A stretch of 18,684 nt of DNA from Pseudomonadota bacterium (lineage in GTDB: Bacteria > Pseudomonadota > Alphaproteobacteria > Rhizobiales > Xanthobacteraceae), in contig JAFAFP010000209.1 in the NCBI GenBank assembly GCA_023423415.1, positions 1 through 18,684 of the forward strand. The letters are read 5' to 3'. The stretch's first letter is position 1. Every line of letters begins with the position of its first letter. Shown here one piece after another: positions 5,858-16,196 of this stretch. A model generated the notes under the pieces. That model had not been told where the DNA came from, searched no databases, and saw only the letters and a list, made by a program, of their open reading frames with translations. A program made the position numbers and the translations under genes.

Positions 5858-8041
5858 ATGACGATCCATCAGCGCAATCTGTCGCGCCGGTCGATGCTTC
5901 AGGGCATGGCCGGGCTAGTCATCGCTTTCCATCTGCCGCGTGAGGCTTCCGCACAATCGGGTGCTGCGTCGGTTTTCCGTCCTGACGGAAAGGCGGCGGT
6001 GTTTGCGCCCAATGCGTTTATTCGCGTCGGCGCTGACAACACCGTCACGATATTATCGAAGCATATCGAGTTCGGGCAGGGTCCGTTCACGGGTCTCGCC
6101 ACCATCGTTGCCGAAGAACTCGATGCCGACTGGTCGCAGATGCGGGCCGAGCATGCGCCCGCGGATGCGAAGCTCTACAACAACATTGCGTTCGGTCCGG
6201 TCCAGGGGACTGGCGGTTCGACGGCCATCGCCAATTCCTACGATCAGTTGCGCATGGCGGGTGCGACCGCGCGCGCGATGCTGGTGCAGGCCGCGAGCGC
6301 ATCATGGAAAGTGCCCGCATCCGAGATCATCGCGGAGCGCGGCGTGTTGCGCCACATGGCCACCAAACGCGAGGCGACCTTTGGTCAGATGGCGACTGCT
6401 GCAGCAAAGCTGCCCGCGCCGGACAATGTGAAGCTGAAAGATCCGACCAACTTCAAGCTGATCGGCCGCGAAGGCGCGGTTCACAAGCTCGACGTGCCAA
6501 GCAAGGTCAACGGCACGGCGCAATTCACCATCGATATCCATGAGCCGGACATGCTCACGGTGGTGGTCGCGCATCCCGACAGTTTCGGTGCAACGGTCGC
6601 GCGCGTTGACGATGCCGAAGCCCGCAAGGTGCAGGGCGTTGTCGATGTGAAAGTGCTGCCGAGCGGTGTTGCGGTCTATGCCAATGGCATGTGGCCGGCG
6701 CTGAAGGCGCGCAATCTGCTCAAGATCACGTGGGACGACAGCAAGGCCGAGAAGCGCAGCACGCAGCAATTGCTCGACGAATACCGCGCATTGTCACGCA
6801 AGCCGGGTGCGGTGGCCGGCAAGCATGGCGATGCGGAGGCGGCATTGTCGAAAGCCGGCAAGGTGATCGAAGTGGAGTATGTTTTCCCGTATCTCGCGCA
6901 TGCGCCGATGGAGCCACTCGACGGCTATATACGCTATGACGATCAGGGCGCGTTTGTGCGCCTCGGCAGTCAGATTCAAACGCTTGATCAGGCCACCATC
7001 GCCCGCGTGCTGGGATTGAAGCCGGACCAGGTGCGGCTCGAAACGTTGCTCGCCGGCGGCAGCTTCGGCCGGAGGGCGCAACCCGCGTCGCAATTTGCGG
7101 CAGAACTCGCAATGGCGGCCAAGGCCGTCGGGCCCAACCGCCCGGTGAAGCTCGTCTGGACACGTGAGGACGATTTGCGCGGCGGTTTCTACCGGCCGCT
7201 ATTCGTGCACCGCCTCCGCGGCGCCGTGCAGGACGGCAAGATCATTGCGTGGTCGAATACCGTGGTTGGACAGTCTTTCCTGAAAGGCTCGCCTTTCGAG
7301 GGACTGATCAAGGACGGAATCGACGGCACATCGGTCGAAGGCGCTCGGGAAATTCCTTATGAGGTTGCGAATTTCCAATGCGATCTGCACACGACCGATG
7401 TTGGCGTGCCGACCTTATGGTGGCGCTCGGTCGGTCACACCCATACCGGCTACGCCGTCGAGTGCTTTGTCGATGAATTGCTGCAGGCCGCAGACAAGGA
7501 TCCGGTGGCCGGCCGGCTCGAGCTGATGACCAAGCATCCTCGCGCAGCGAATGTCCTACGTGCTGTCGCGGAACTGGCGAAGTGGAGCGGACCGGGGCCG
7601 GTCAACGGGCGGGCGCGCGGTGTTGCGGTGGTGGAGAGTTTCAACACCTTCGTCGCCCAGATCGCGGAAGTGTCTGACGGCGGCAATGACGGTCCGCGTG
7701 TTCATAAGGTGTGGTGCGCAGTCGATTGCGGTCTCGCTGTCAATCCCGATGTCATCCGTGCGCAGATCGAAGGCGGCATTGGCTATGGTCTCGGTCACGT
7801 GTTGTTCGCGGAGGTGACTCTCGATCAGGGCCGGCCGGTGCAGACCAATTTCGACACTTATCGCTCGTTGCGCATCAACGAGATGCCCCAGGTCGAAGTT
7901 GCGATTGTGCCCTCAACGGAGAAACCGACCGGTGTCGGCGAACCTGGTGTGCCGCCGATCGGCCCGGCCGTGGCCAATGCGATGGCTCGGCTGGGTCTCG
8001 GTCGGCCGCGGCAATTGCCGTTTGCGAAAGGGACCGTGTAA
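5858..8041 (+). CDS. Molybdopterin-binding large subunit of a molybdenum hydroxylase (IorB type), Tat-exported
   Basis: This 727-aa protein is the catalytic subunit, binding molybdenum-molybdopterin cytosine dinucleotide and hydroxylating an N-heterocycle or aldehyde with water as oxygen source. A twin-arginine signal is visible: SRRSMLQG with RR at 10-11, a hydrophobic stretch, and a likely cut after ASA (30-32). Family stretches include FGQGPFTGL, GTGGSTA, RAQIEGGIGYGLGH and, near the end, GVGEPG, whose E695 is the expected active-site glutamate. The end resembles other IorB proteins, so it is complete. GGAGGG precedes the ATG. The small subunit, which has no signal, would be carried across with it. 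Many relatives have a c-type cytochrome gene next door, but none is seen here, so the electron acceptor is unknown. Substrate assignment to isoquinoline would be a guess. Confidence 0.93.
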   Translation: MTIHQRNLSRRSMLQGMAGLVIAFHLPREASAQSGAASVFRPDGKAAVFAPNAFIRVGADNTVTILSKHIEFGQGPFTGLATIVAEELDADWSQMRAEHAPADAKLYNNIAFGPVQGTGGSTAIANSYDQLRMAGATARAMLVQAASASWKVPASEIIAERGVLRHMATKREATFGQMATAAAKLPAPDNVKLKDPTNFKLIGREGAVHKLDVPSKVNGTAQFTIDIHEPDMLTVVVAHPDSFGATVARVDDAEARKVQGVVDVKVLPSGVAVYANGMWPALKARNLLKITWDDSKAEKRSTQQLLDEYRALSRKPGAVAGKHGDAEAALSKAGKVIEVEYVFPYLAHAPMEPLDGYIRYDDQGAFVRLGSQIQTLDQATIARVLGLKPDQVRLETLLAGGSFGRRAQPASQFAAELAMAAKAVGPNRPVKLVWTREDDLRGGFYRPLFVHRLRGAVQDGKIIAWSNTVVGQSFLKGSPFEGLIKDGIDGTSVEGAREIPYEVANFQCDLHTTDVGVPTLWWRSVGHTHTGYAVECFVDELLQAADKDPVAGRLELMTKHPRAANVLRAVAELAKWSGPGPVNGRARGVAVVESFNTFVAQIAEVSDGGNDGPRVHKVWCAVDCGLAVNPDVIRAQIEGGIGYGLGHVLFAEVTLDQGRPVQTNFDTYRSLRINEMPQVEVAIVPSTEKPTGVGEPGVPPIGPAVANAMARLGLGRPRQLPFAKGTV

Positions 8042-8054
8042 CGGCGTCATGGTG

Positions 8055-8083
8055 AAACTGCAGCCGGTCGCGGCTGCAGTTTT
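8055..8083 (+). terminator. Hairpin terminator after the molybdenum hydroxylase operon
   Basis: AAACTGCAGCCG (8055-8066) and CGGCTGCAGTTT (8071-8082) form a perfect 12-bp stem with loop GTCG, 14 bp after the stop. The T run is short (TTTT, with three of the Ts inside the stem). It could also serve the minus-strand 95-aa gene that converges from the right. Confidence 0.75.
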
Positions 8084-8093
8084 GGCCATTTTG

Positions 8094-8113
8094 GATAGCA
8101 GCGCCGTGCTATC
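8094..8113. other. Second hairpin in the convergent intergenic region
   Basis: GATAGCA (8094-8100) pairs perfectly with TGCTATC (8107-8113) around GCGCCG. It has no T tract on either strand. It is the nearer hairpin to the end of the minus-strand 95-aa gene, 51 bp past its stop. An 8-base direct repeat, GCGGTATG, follows at 8118-8125 and 8155-8162. Confidence 0.35.
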
Positions 8114-8163
8114 TCTTGCGGTATGCTGTTCATCGTATTCGCGTCACCGTACTCGCGGTATGT

Positions 8164-8451
8164 CTACGCGGCCAGTTCGACCGCGATTGCTGTTGGCTCC
8201 GGCTCATGCGCTGCCAATCGGGTGTGCGTTGAATCCGCCCAGTTGGCGAGGTTGATGACGCGGCCTGTTTCCTTTGGCGCACCATTCCCGGTCCAGACCG
8301 GCTCCACAATGCTCAGCCCCTGATTGTCCAGAAAGAATGTGTGCTCACCAAATAGATCAGTGAGTTCCGACATGACCGGATGACTCTCCGGTATCGCTTG
8401 CGCCGGGAACTGGTCGAGTGTTCGCTGCACCTGTTGCGGTGTCAGTTTCAT
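8164..8451 (-). CDS. Conserved-looking hypothetical protein, 95 aa
   Basis: I do not recognise a named family with certainty. It is probably a real gene: GAGAGGAG sits at ideal spacing before the ATG, the composition is normal for a soluble acidic protein, and it ends in a convergent region with hairpins. It starts MKLTPQQVQRTLDQFPAQAI and has no signal peptide or membrane segment. A central aromatic stretch (GEHTFFLDNQGLSIVEP, about 35-51) suggests a small beta-rich fold, and the tail is acidic. Similar short proteins of this start and layout are, from memory, common unannotated genes in Bradyrhizobium relatives. No function is inferred. Confidence 0.75.
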   Translation of the reverse strand: MKLTPQQVQRTLDQFPAQAIPESHPVMSELTDLFGEHTFFLDNQGLSIVEPVWTGNGAPKETGRVINLANWADSTHTRLAAHEPEPTAIAVELAA

Positions 8452-8810
8452 GACAATCTCCTCTCAGCATTTCTCTTCCCAAAAACGGCGATGCGTTTCG
8501 CTCTAAACGACGCCCCAGTACGGGAGCATCACGACCGACGTAGGAGAAGAGCAGCTCCATTCAAGAAATAAGGCGGATTTCGAATGAATTGGGCGATCGC
8601 GACATGACTAAACCGCATATGCGGCAGGCGCATTGAAGCCGTTAGCGGAACTGCAAAACATTTACGCAGCAGCAGGTGCGATTGTTGCGATGGTCCAGGA
8701 ACATTTGCTGTGATGGATGTTTGACGGTTGTTGCCCGCTGGGGGTGCGAGCACGAGTTCCCGATCAGGGCCGTGCGAATGAAGAACTTACCTGAACGCAC
8801 GGAGACAAAC
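8452..8810. other. Divergent intergenic region between the 95-aa gene and the DUF4168 gene
   Basis: This 359-bp stretch must hold the start signals of two divergent genes. I find no convincing -35/-10 pair and no GGAAC-N16/17-CGTT site of the general stress type: GGAAC occurs at 8647 and 8698, but the second half is missing or wrongly spaced. The one notable site is a perfect 12-bp palindrome at 8613-8624. No tRNA or small-protein gene is supported. Confidence 0.5.
8613..8624. promoter_or_regulatory. 12-bp perfect palindrome, possible operator
   Basis: CCGCATATGCGG reads the same on both strands and lies between two divergently transcribed genes. A perfect dyad of this length in such a place may bind a dimeric regulator, but no regulator gene is adjacent and a single chance occurrence cannot be ruled out. 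Confidence 0.25.
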
Positions 8811-9209
8811 ATGCGTGTAGTGGCTTGTGTCGCGATCGTAGGACTTGCGGGATCGCTGATGGTTCATTCCGCAAGTTATGCAAATGCGCAGTCAATACCG
8901 TCGACGCAATCGGAAACATCGTCGCCCAGTGCCATCGCACCGTCGGATCTGTCGGACCAAAAACTTGACGCCGTTGCGACCGCTCTCGAGCGGATCACCA
9001 AGGTGGATCAGGAATATTCTCAGCAGATCGCAGCGGCGTCGACATCGGATCGTCAGCGCATCCTTGAGGAAGCGAACAGCGTGATGACGAAAGCTGTCAC
9101 CGATCAGGGATTGTCGGTGGAGGAATACAGCAAGATCATCGAGGTTGCCTCGAATGATGCGGGCCTCCGCCAGAAAATCCTGCAGCGGATTCCATCTGCG
9201 CGACGGTAA
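8811..9209 (+). CDS. Exported DUF4168-family protein
   Basis: This 132-aa protein has a Sec-type signal peptide (hydrophobic residues about 4-20, likely cut after A24-N25-A26) and a short Ser/Pro/Thr-rich linker. It then has a helical domain, about residues 47-127, that fits DUF4168. The domain includes LSDQKLDAVATALERI and the conserved LSVEEYSKII near 101-110. The family is common in the periplasm of proteobacteria and in cyanobacteria, and its function is unknown. The ATG at 8811 was chosen because GGAG precedes it and the signal peptide begins there. In-frame starts upstream (to 8676) would only add a Cys/Arg-rich tail that spoils the signal. A stable hairpin follows the stop, so it is probably transcribed alone. 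Confidence 0.85.
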   Translation: MRVVACVAIVGLAGSLMVHSASYANAQSIPSTQSETSSPSAIAPSDLSDQKLDAVATALERITKVDQEYSQQIAAASTSDRQRILEEANSVMTKAVTDQGLSVEEYSKIIEVASNDAGLRQKILQRIPSARR

Positions 9210-9224
9210 TCGTTAGAGAAAGAA

Positions 9225-9250
9225 GGTAGCGCGGTTCCGGCCGCGCTGCC
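9225..9250 (+). terminator. Hairpin after the DUF4168 gene
   Basis: GGTAGCGCGG (9225-9234) pairs with CCGCGCTGCC (9241-9250), with one U-G wobble, around TTCCGG. It starts 16 bases after the stop. The tail is TATATCG rather than a T run, so termination is likely but not certain. Confidence 0.5.
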
Positions 9251-9319
9251 TATATCGTCGGGAAACGCGCGCAGCTTGGCCTTGGGAATGGACACCGCCA
9301 CCGAAGAGGCAGGAAATTT

Positions 9320-10282
9320 ATGTCTCGCGCAGCGCACGAGCCAAAAGCCGGTGTATACTTGGCCAGCTTATCAGACTGCGACGTCACTTTGGCTCGTCTG
9401 CACACGCAGGGACCTGAACCGGTGGTCGGTATTGAATCGAAGCTACGGCCAGACATCGCACCAAAGACGGAGGCCGATTCCCTTTTAGGCCCGGCAGCAT
9501 CGGAGGCAATGCGCTATCTGGCTTCAATTGCTATGACCGCCGCCGCAGCGGTGGTGGCTATAGCTGTCGAAAGCAAGGTGACGATACCCAACCTGTCGCT
9601 CGTATTCGTGGTGCCGGTAATCATCGCGGGCGCCAGCCTCGGCTTGGGTCCGTCGCTTTGTGCGGCGATACTTGGTGCTCTGGCCTTCAATTTCTTTCTG
9701 ACAGAACCTCGCTACTCATTGGCGGTCGACGACCCGGCAAACATCTGGGCGATGGGACTGCTGTTTGTCGTCGGACTCATCGTGAGTGGCGTTGCTTTCA
9801 CATCCCGCCACAGGGCGAACGAAGCGGCGCTGTTAAGAAAACAGGTGATTGTGCTGCAAGGCTATAGCCGTGACGTCGTGACGGCCGATGATGCAAGGGC
9901 GGCCGTCTCAATCACGTCTCAAGCTCTTGCAGCGCTCTTCCAGGTCCCAGCCGTTGTATTGCTTATTGCGGACGGCGAGGTGGTCTTTACGGAGGCAGCG
10001 GGCGGCGCAGAACTCCAAGAGACTGAATTGGAGGCGGTGCGATTGTCCTTGGCGACAGGAACTGCCGTCCGCAGTGGCATCTATCCGAATCCGACCTCGC
10101 GCTTTGATTTTTGGCCTGTGGACTTGGCCGGAGGCGAGAAAGCCGTCATTGGACTCGCATTCGATCCGGACGAGCGTCCTTCAGCCCCAGGTGCGCTGGT
10201 CGATATTGTCAGCAGCGTCCTGGCGATGGTGCTTGACCGTCAATCTGCTCTACAGAGACGTGATGCTTGGCGCGCGACCTGA
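9320..10282 (+). CDS. KdpD-like membrane protein with DUF4118 and GAF-like domains, no kinase
   Basis: This 320-aa protein matches the middle of the potassium sensor KdpD. Residues about 64-160 give four closely packed membrane segments (DUF4118), including the KdpD-like FNFFLTEPRYSLAVDD (123-138). A linker (RHRANEAALLRKQ, 163-175) follows, and residues about 180-310 resemble the KdpD GAF-like domain. The protein ends where KdpD would continue into the histidine kinase: there is no phospho-acceptor His box and no ATPase domain. The KdpD N-terminal part is also missing, replaced by about 60 residues I do not recognise. AGGAAA lies before the ATG. No kdpFABC, kdpE or kinase gene is adjacent. 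It may be a stand-alone sensor or regulator of another protein. The domain call is firm, the role is not. Confidence 0.8.
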   Translation: MSRAAHEPKAGVYLASLSDCDVTLARLHTQGPEPVVGIESKLRPDIAPKTEADSLLGPAASEAMRYLASIAMTAAAAVVAIAVESKVTIPNLSLVFVVPVIIAGASLGLGPSLCAAILGALAFNFFLTEPRYSLAVDDPANIWAMGLLFVVGLIVSGVAFTSRHRANEAALLRKQVIVLQGYSRDVVTADDARAAVSITSQALAALFQVPAVVLLIADGEVVFTEAAGGAELQETELEAVRLSLATGTAVRSGIYPNPTSRFDFWPVDLAGGEKAVIGLAFDPDERPSAPGALVDIVSSVLAMVLDRQSALQRRDAWRAT

Positions 10283-10305
10283 AGCCGCGCCAACGGCCAT
10301 AAAAT

Positions 10306-10324
10306 CCGGGCTTGGCAAGCCGGG
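10306..10324. other. Hairpin after the KdpD-like gene, resembling a degraded palindromic repeat
   Basis: CCGGGCTT (10306-10313) pairs with AAGCCGGG (10317-10324) with one mismatch around GGC. The CCGGGCTTG core resembles half of the mosaic palindromic repeat found between nusG and rplK. It may be a remnant of that family or a weak terminator. No T run follows. Confidence 0.35.
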
Positions 10325-10340
10325 CCCAAGGCAGTAAAGA
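10312..10340 (+). promoter_or_regulatory. Weak candidate promoter for rplJL-rpoBC
   Basis: TTGGCA (10312-10317) and TAAAGA (10335-10340) are separated by 17 bases. The -35 is good but the -10 matches only three of six positions, and the -35 lies within the preceding hairpin. A promoter is expected somewhere in 10283-10470 because the rplA unit is terminated far upstream. Confidence 0.25.
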
Positions 10341-10349
10341 GCGCCCATC

Positions 10350-10374
10350 GGTGTGCTGGCTTTGTCGGCACACC
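10350..10374 (+). other. Stem-loop upstream of the L10 leader
   Basis: GGTGTGC (10350-10356) pairs perfectly with GCACACC (10368-10374) around an 11-base loop, then TTTG follows. It could be a weak terminator for the KdpD-like gene or the first stem of the rplJ leader. Confidence 0.4.
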
Positions 10375-10469
10375 TTTGCGCGTTCTGATGGAACGTGCGG
10401 CTGTCCGGCATAGTCCGGGCCGCCTCCTGTCCAAGACTGCCGGTGCGGGGTCCCCCGCTTAATCGCCAA

Positions 10470-10690
10470 GACCTGAAAGGGACGAGGCTGCCAGCATAGA
10501 CGGGTGAGAGACGAATTTTGGGCCGCGCTCTGCGGCCGAGGATCGGTTCGAACCTTTCAATCCCACCGGGCCTGCGGGCCGCAGGTGGAGGGCAGGGCTT
10601 AACGGAAGCGCCGTTCTGCCCCTTAAGCATTCCGGGCAGGATGGTTGTCGTAACCGGTGGATCTCCAACGAGAGTTCCGCCAACCGGAGA
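10470..10690 (+). ncRNA. Ribosomal protein L10-type mRNA leader
   Basis: The long leader before rplJ folds into arms with asymmetric bulges, as expected of the L10 leader, which binds the L10-(L12) complex and represses rplJL. Arm A: CCA (10563-10565), bulge CCGGG, CCTGC (10571-10575) pairing with GCAGG (10581-10585) and TGG (10586-10588). Arm B: GGGCAG (10590-10595), five-base bulge GGCTT, AACGG (10601-10605) pairing with CCGTT (10611-10615) and CTGCCC (10616-10621). A third hairpin pairs GGTGG (10656-10660) with CCGCC (10677-10681) just before the ribosome binding site. Outer limits are approximate. Confidence 0.6.
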
Positions 10691-10696
10691 GAGCTT

Positions 10697-11215
10697 GTGA
10701 ATCGAGCGGAAAAAACTGAGTCCGTCGCATCACTGAAAGAGGTGTTCAGCACCTCTCAGGTGGTCGTGGTGGCTCATTATTCCGGCCTCTCGGTCACCCA
10801 GCTGCAGACCCTGCGCAAGCAGATGAAGCAGGCGGGCGCCCATGTGAAGGTCGCGAAAAACCGTCTCGCCAAGATTGCTCTTGATGGCACCGATGCTGCC
10901 TCGATCGCGCCCCTGCTGAAAGGGCCGACCCTGATCGCCTATTCGATGGCCGATCCGGTAGCAGCACCGAAGGTCGCCGCCGACTTTGCCAAGGCGAACG
11001 AACAGTTCGTCATCCTTGGCGGAGCGATGGGAAAGACCGCCCTGGACGTGAATGGCGTGAAGCAGCTCGCTTCGCTGCCTTCGCTCGACGAACTGCGTGG
11101 AAAAATCGTCGGCCTGCTTGTGGCCCCGGCGACCAAGATCGCGCAGCTCACGACCGCACCGGCCTCCAAGGTCGCGCGCGTCGTCCAGGCCTATGCCAGC
11201 AAGAATGCGGCGTGA
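10697..11215 (+). CDS. rplJ: 50S ribosomal protein L10
   Basis: This 172-aa protein is L10, which anchors L7/L12 dimers to the ribosomal stalk and represses its own operon. The RNA-binding N-terminal domain has the typical VVAHYSGLSVTQLQTLR stretch (about 24-40) and HVKVAKNRLAKIAL. The C-terminal helix that carries L7/L12 is also present. The start is GTG at 10697, preceded by GGAGAG. GTG starts for rplJ are usual in this group. rplL follows after 42 bp. Confidence 0.97.
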   Translation: MNRAEKTESVASLKEVFSTSQVVVVAHYSGLSVTQLQTLRKQMKQAGAHVKVAKNRLAKIALDGTDAASIAPLLKGPTLIAYSMADPVAAPKVAADFAKANEQFVILGGAMGKTALDVNGVKQLASLPSLDELRGKIVGLLVAPATKIAQLTTAPASKVARVVQAYASKNAA

Positions 11216-11257
11216 CACCGACATCAATCATCAAGGTTCGAATAGGATATCAATACC

Positions 11258-11635
11258 ATGGCTGACTTGCAGAAAATCGTCGACGACCTGTCGTCCCTGA
11301 CCGTCCTCGAGGCGGCTGACCTCGCCAAGATGCTCGAAGAGAAGTGGGGCGTTTCCGCCGCTGCTGCGGTGGCTGTTGCCGCTGCTCCGGGCGCTGGCGG
11401 CGGTGCCGCTGCGGCTGAAGAGAAGACCGAATTCACCGTCGTTCTGGCCTCGGCCGGCGACAAGAAGATCGAAGTCATTAAGGAAGTTCGCGCTCTCACG
11501 GGTCTCGGCCTGAAAGAGGCGAAGGACCTGGTTGAAGGCGCTCCGAAGACCGTCAAGGAAGGCGCCAACAAGGAAGAAGCCGACAAGATCAAGGCGACCC
11601 TCGAAAAGGTCGGCGCGAAGGTCGAGCTTAAGTAA
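11258..11635 (+). CDS. rplL: 50S ribosomal protein L7/L12
   Basis: This 125-aa protein is L7/L12, the multi-copy stalk protein that recruits translation GTPases. It shows the expected three parts: an N-terminal dimerisation domain (about 1-33), an Ala/Gly-rich hinge (about 36-56), and the C-terminal factor-binding domain with KIEVIKEVRALTGLGLKEAK (about 72-91). The ATG at 11258 is preceded by AGGATA at slightly long spacing. A large hairpin 10 bp after the stop and a 341-bp spacer separate it from rpoB. Confidence 0.98.
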   Translation: MADLQKIVDDLSSLTVLEAADLAKMLEEKWGVSAAAAVAVAAAPGAGGGAAAAEEKTEFTVVLASAGDKKIEVIKEVRALTGLGLKEAKDLVEGAPKTVKEGANKEEADKIKATLEKVGAKVELK

Positions 11636-11645
11636 TCTATTGGTT

Positions 11646-11680
11646 GTATCGCGTGGCCGGGGCTTCCGGTCACGTGATAC
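11646..11680 (+). terminator. Large hairpin after rplL, probable attenuator or RNA processing site
   Basis: Positions 11646-11660 pair with 11666-11680 to form a 15-bp stem with two G-U wobbles and loop GGCTT. There is no T run, so full termination is unlikely. In E. coli the same spacer holds a partial terminator and an RNase III cut site that set the ratio of ribosomal protein to RNA polymerase subunits, and this stem is well suited to either role. Confidence 0.6.
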
Positions 11681-11976
11681 CTCCAACGGGGGTCGGTTGT
11701 ACCCGGCTTTGACGAGAAAGTGCCTCGCCCGCCCGGAGTTTGCCGTTTCGCGGCAATTTCTGGCTGCGGGCACTAGACATTGAGGGGGTTGGACCCATAT
11801 AGGTCTGATATCCCCCTATAGCGTCGCTTTGCGACGGCACATGCGGCGGTTTGGGCTCAAGCCCAGATCAACTAGAACGCAGGCACCCTGACGCCTGTCC
11901 TGATGGTCGCGATGATGGCGGCCTTTCGGAGAGTCGTTCCGGCTGTCTCACAACGACAGACGAGAGAAGGACGGTT
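11681..11976 (+). other. Structured rplL-rpoB spacer / rpoB leader
   Basis: No gene is seen, but several hairpins lie in a row. GGGGG (11784-11788) and GGACC (11791-11795) pair with GGTCT (11802-11806) and CCCCC (11812-11816). CGTCGC (11822-11827) pairs with GCGACG (11831-11836). TGGGC (11852-11856) pairs with GCCCA (11861-11865). CAGGC (11880-11884) pairs with GCCTG (11893-11897). Near the start codon GTCGTT (11933-11938)/AACGAC (11952-11957) competes with CTGTC (11943-11947)/GACAG (11955-11959). I found no convincing promoter. Confidence 0.55.
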
Positions 11977-16095
<4,119 letters not shown>

Positions 16096-16108
16096 TTCGC
16101 GAGAGAGA

Positions 16109-16132
16109 CGGGACGGCGAGGGCGCCGTCCCG
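16109..16132 (+). other. Intercistronic hairpin between rpoB and rpoC
   Basis: CGGGACGGCG (16109-16118) and CGCCGTCCCG (16123-16132) form a perfect 10-bp GC stem with loop AGGG. There is no T run, and rpoC must be transcribed through it. It may protect the rpoB end of the message or mark a processing site. Confidence 0.6.
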
Positions 16133-16196
16133 CCTGACGACAGCGAAACGATAGACGGCCAATGGCTTCTGAATGGAGCCGGCCGAGGAGAAGACG

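Noticed and set aside
8647..8735. GGAAC motifs as a possible general-stress (EcfG-type) promoter
   Set aside because: No CGTT occurs at the needed 16-17 base distance from either GGAAC.
8676..8810. N-terminal extension of the DUF4168 protein
   Set aside because: It would place 45 Cys/Arg-rich residues before a clear signal peptide. The ATG at 8811 has GGAG at good spacing.
11851..11976. N-terminal extension of RpoB by 42 residues
   Set aside because: The stretch is made of hairpin sequence, and RpoB in this group begins MAQTFIGRKRVRK.
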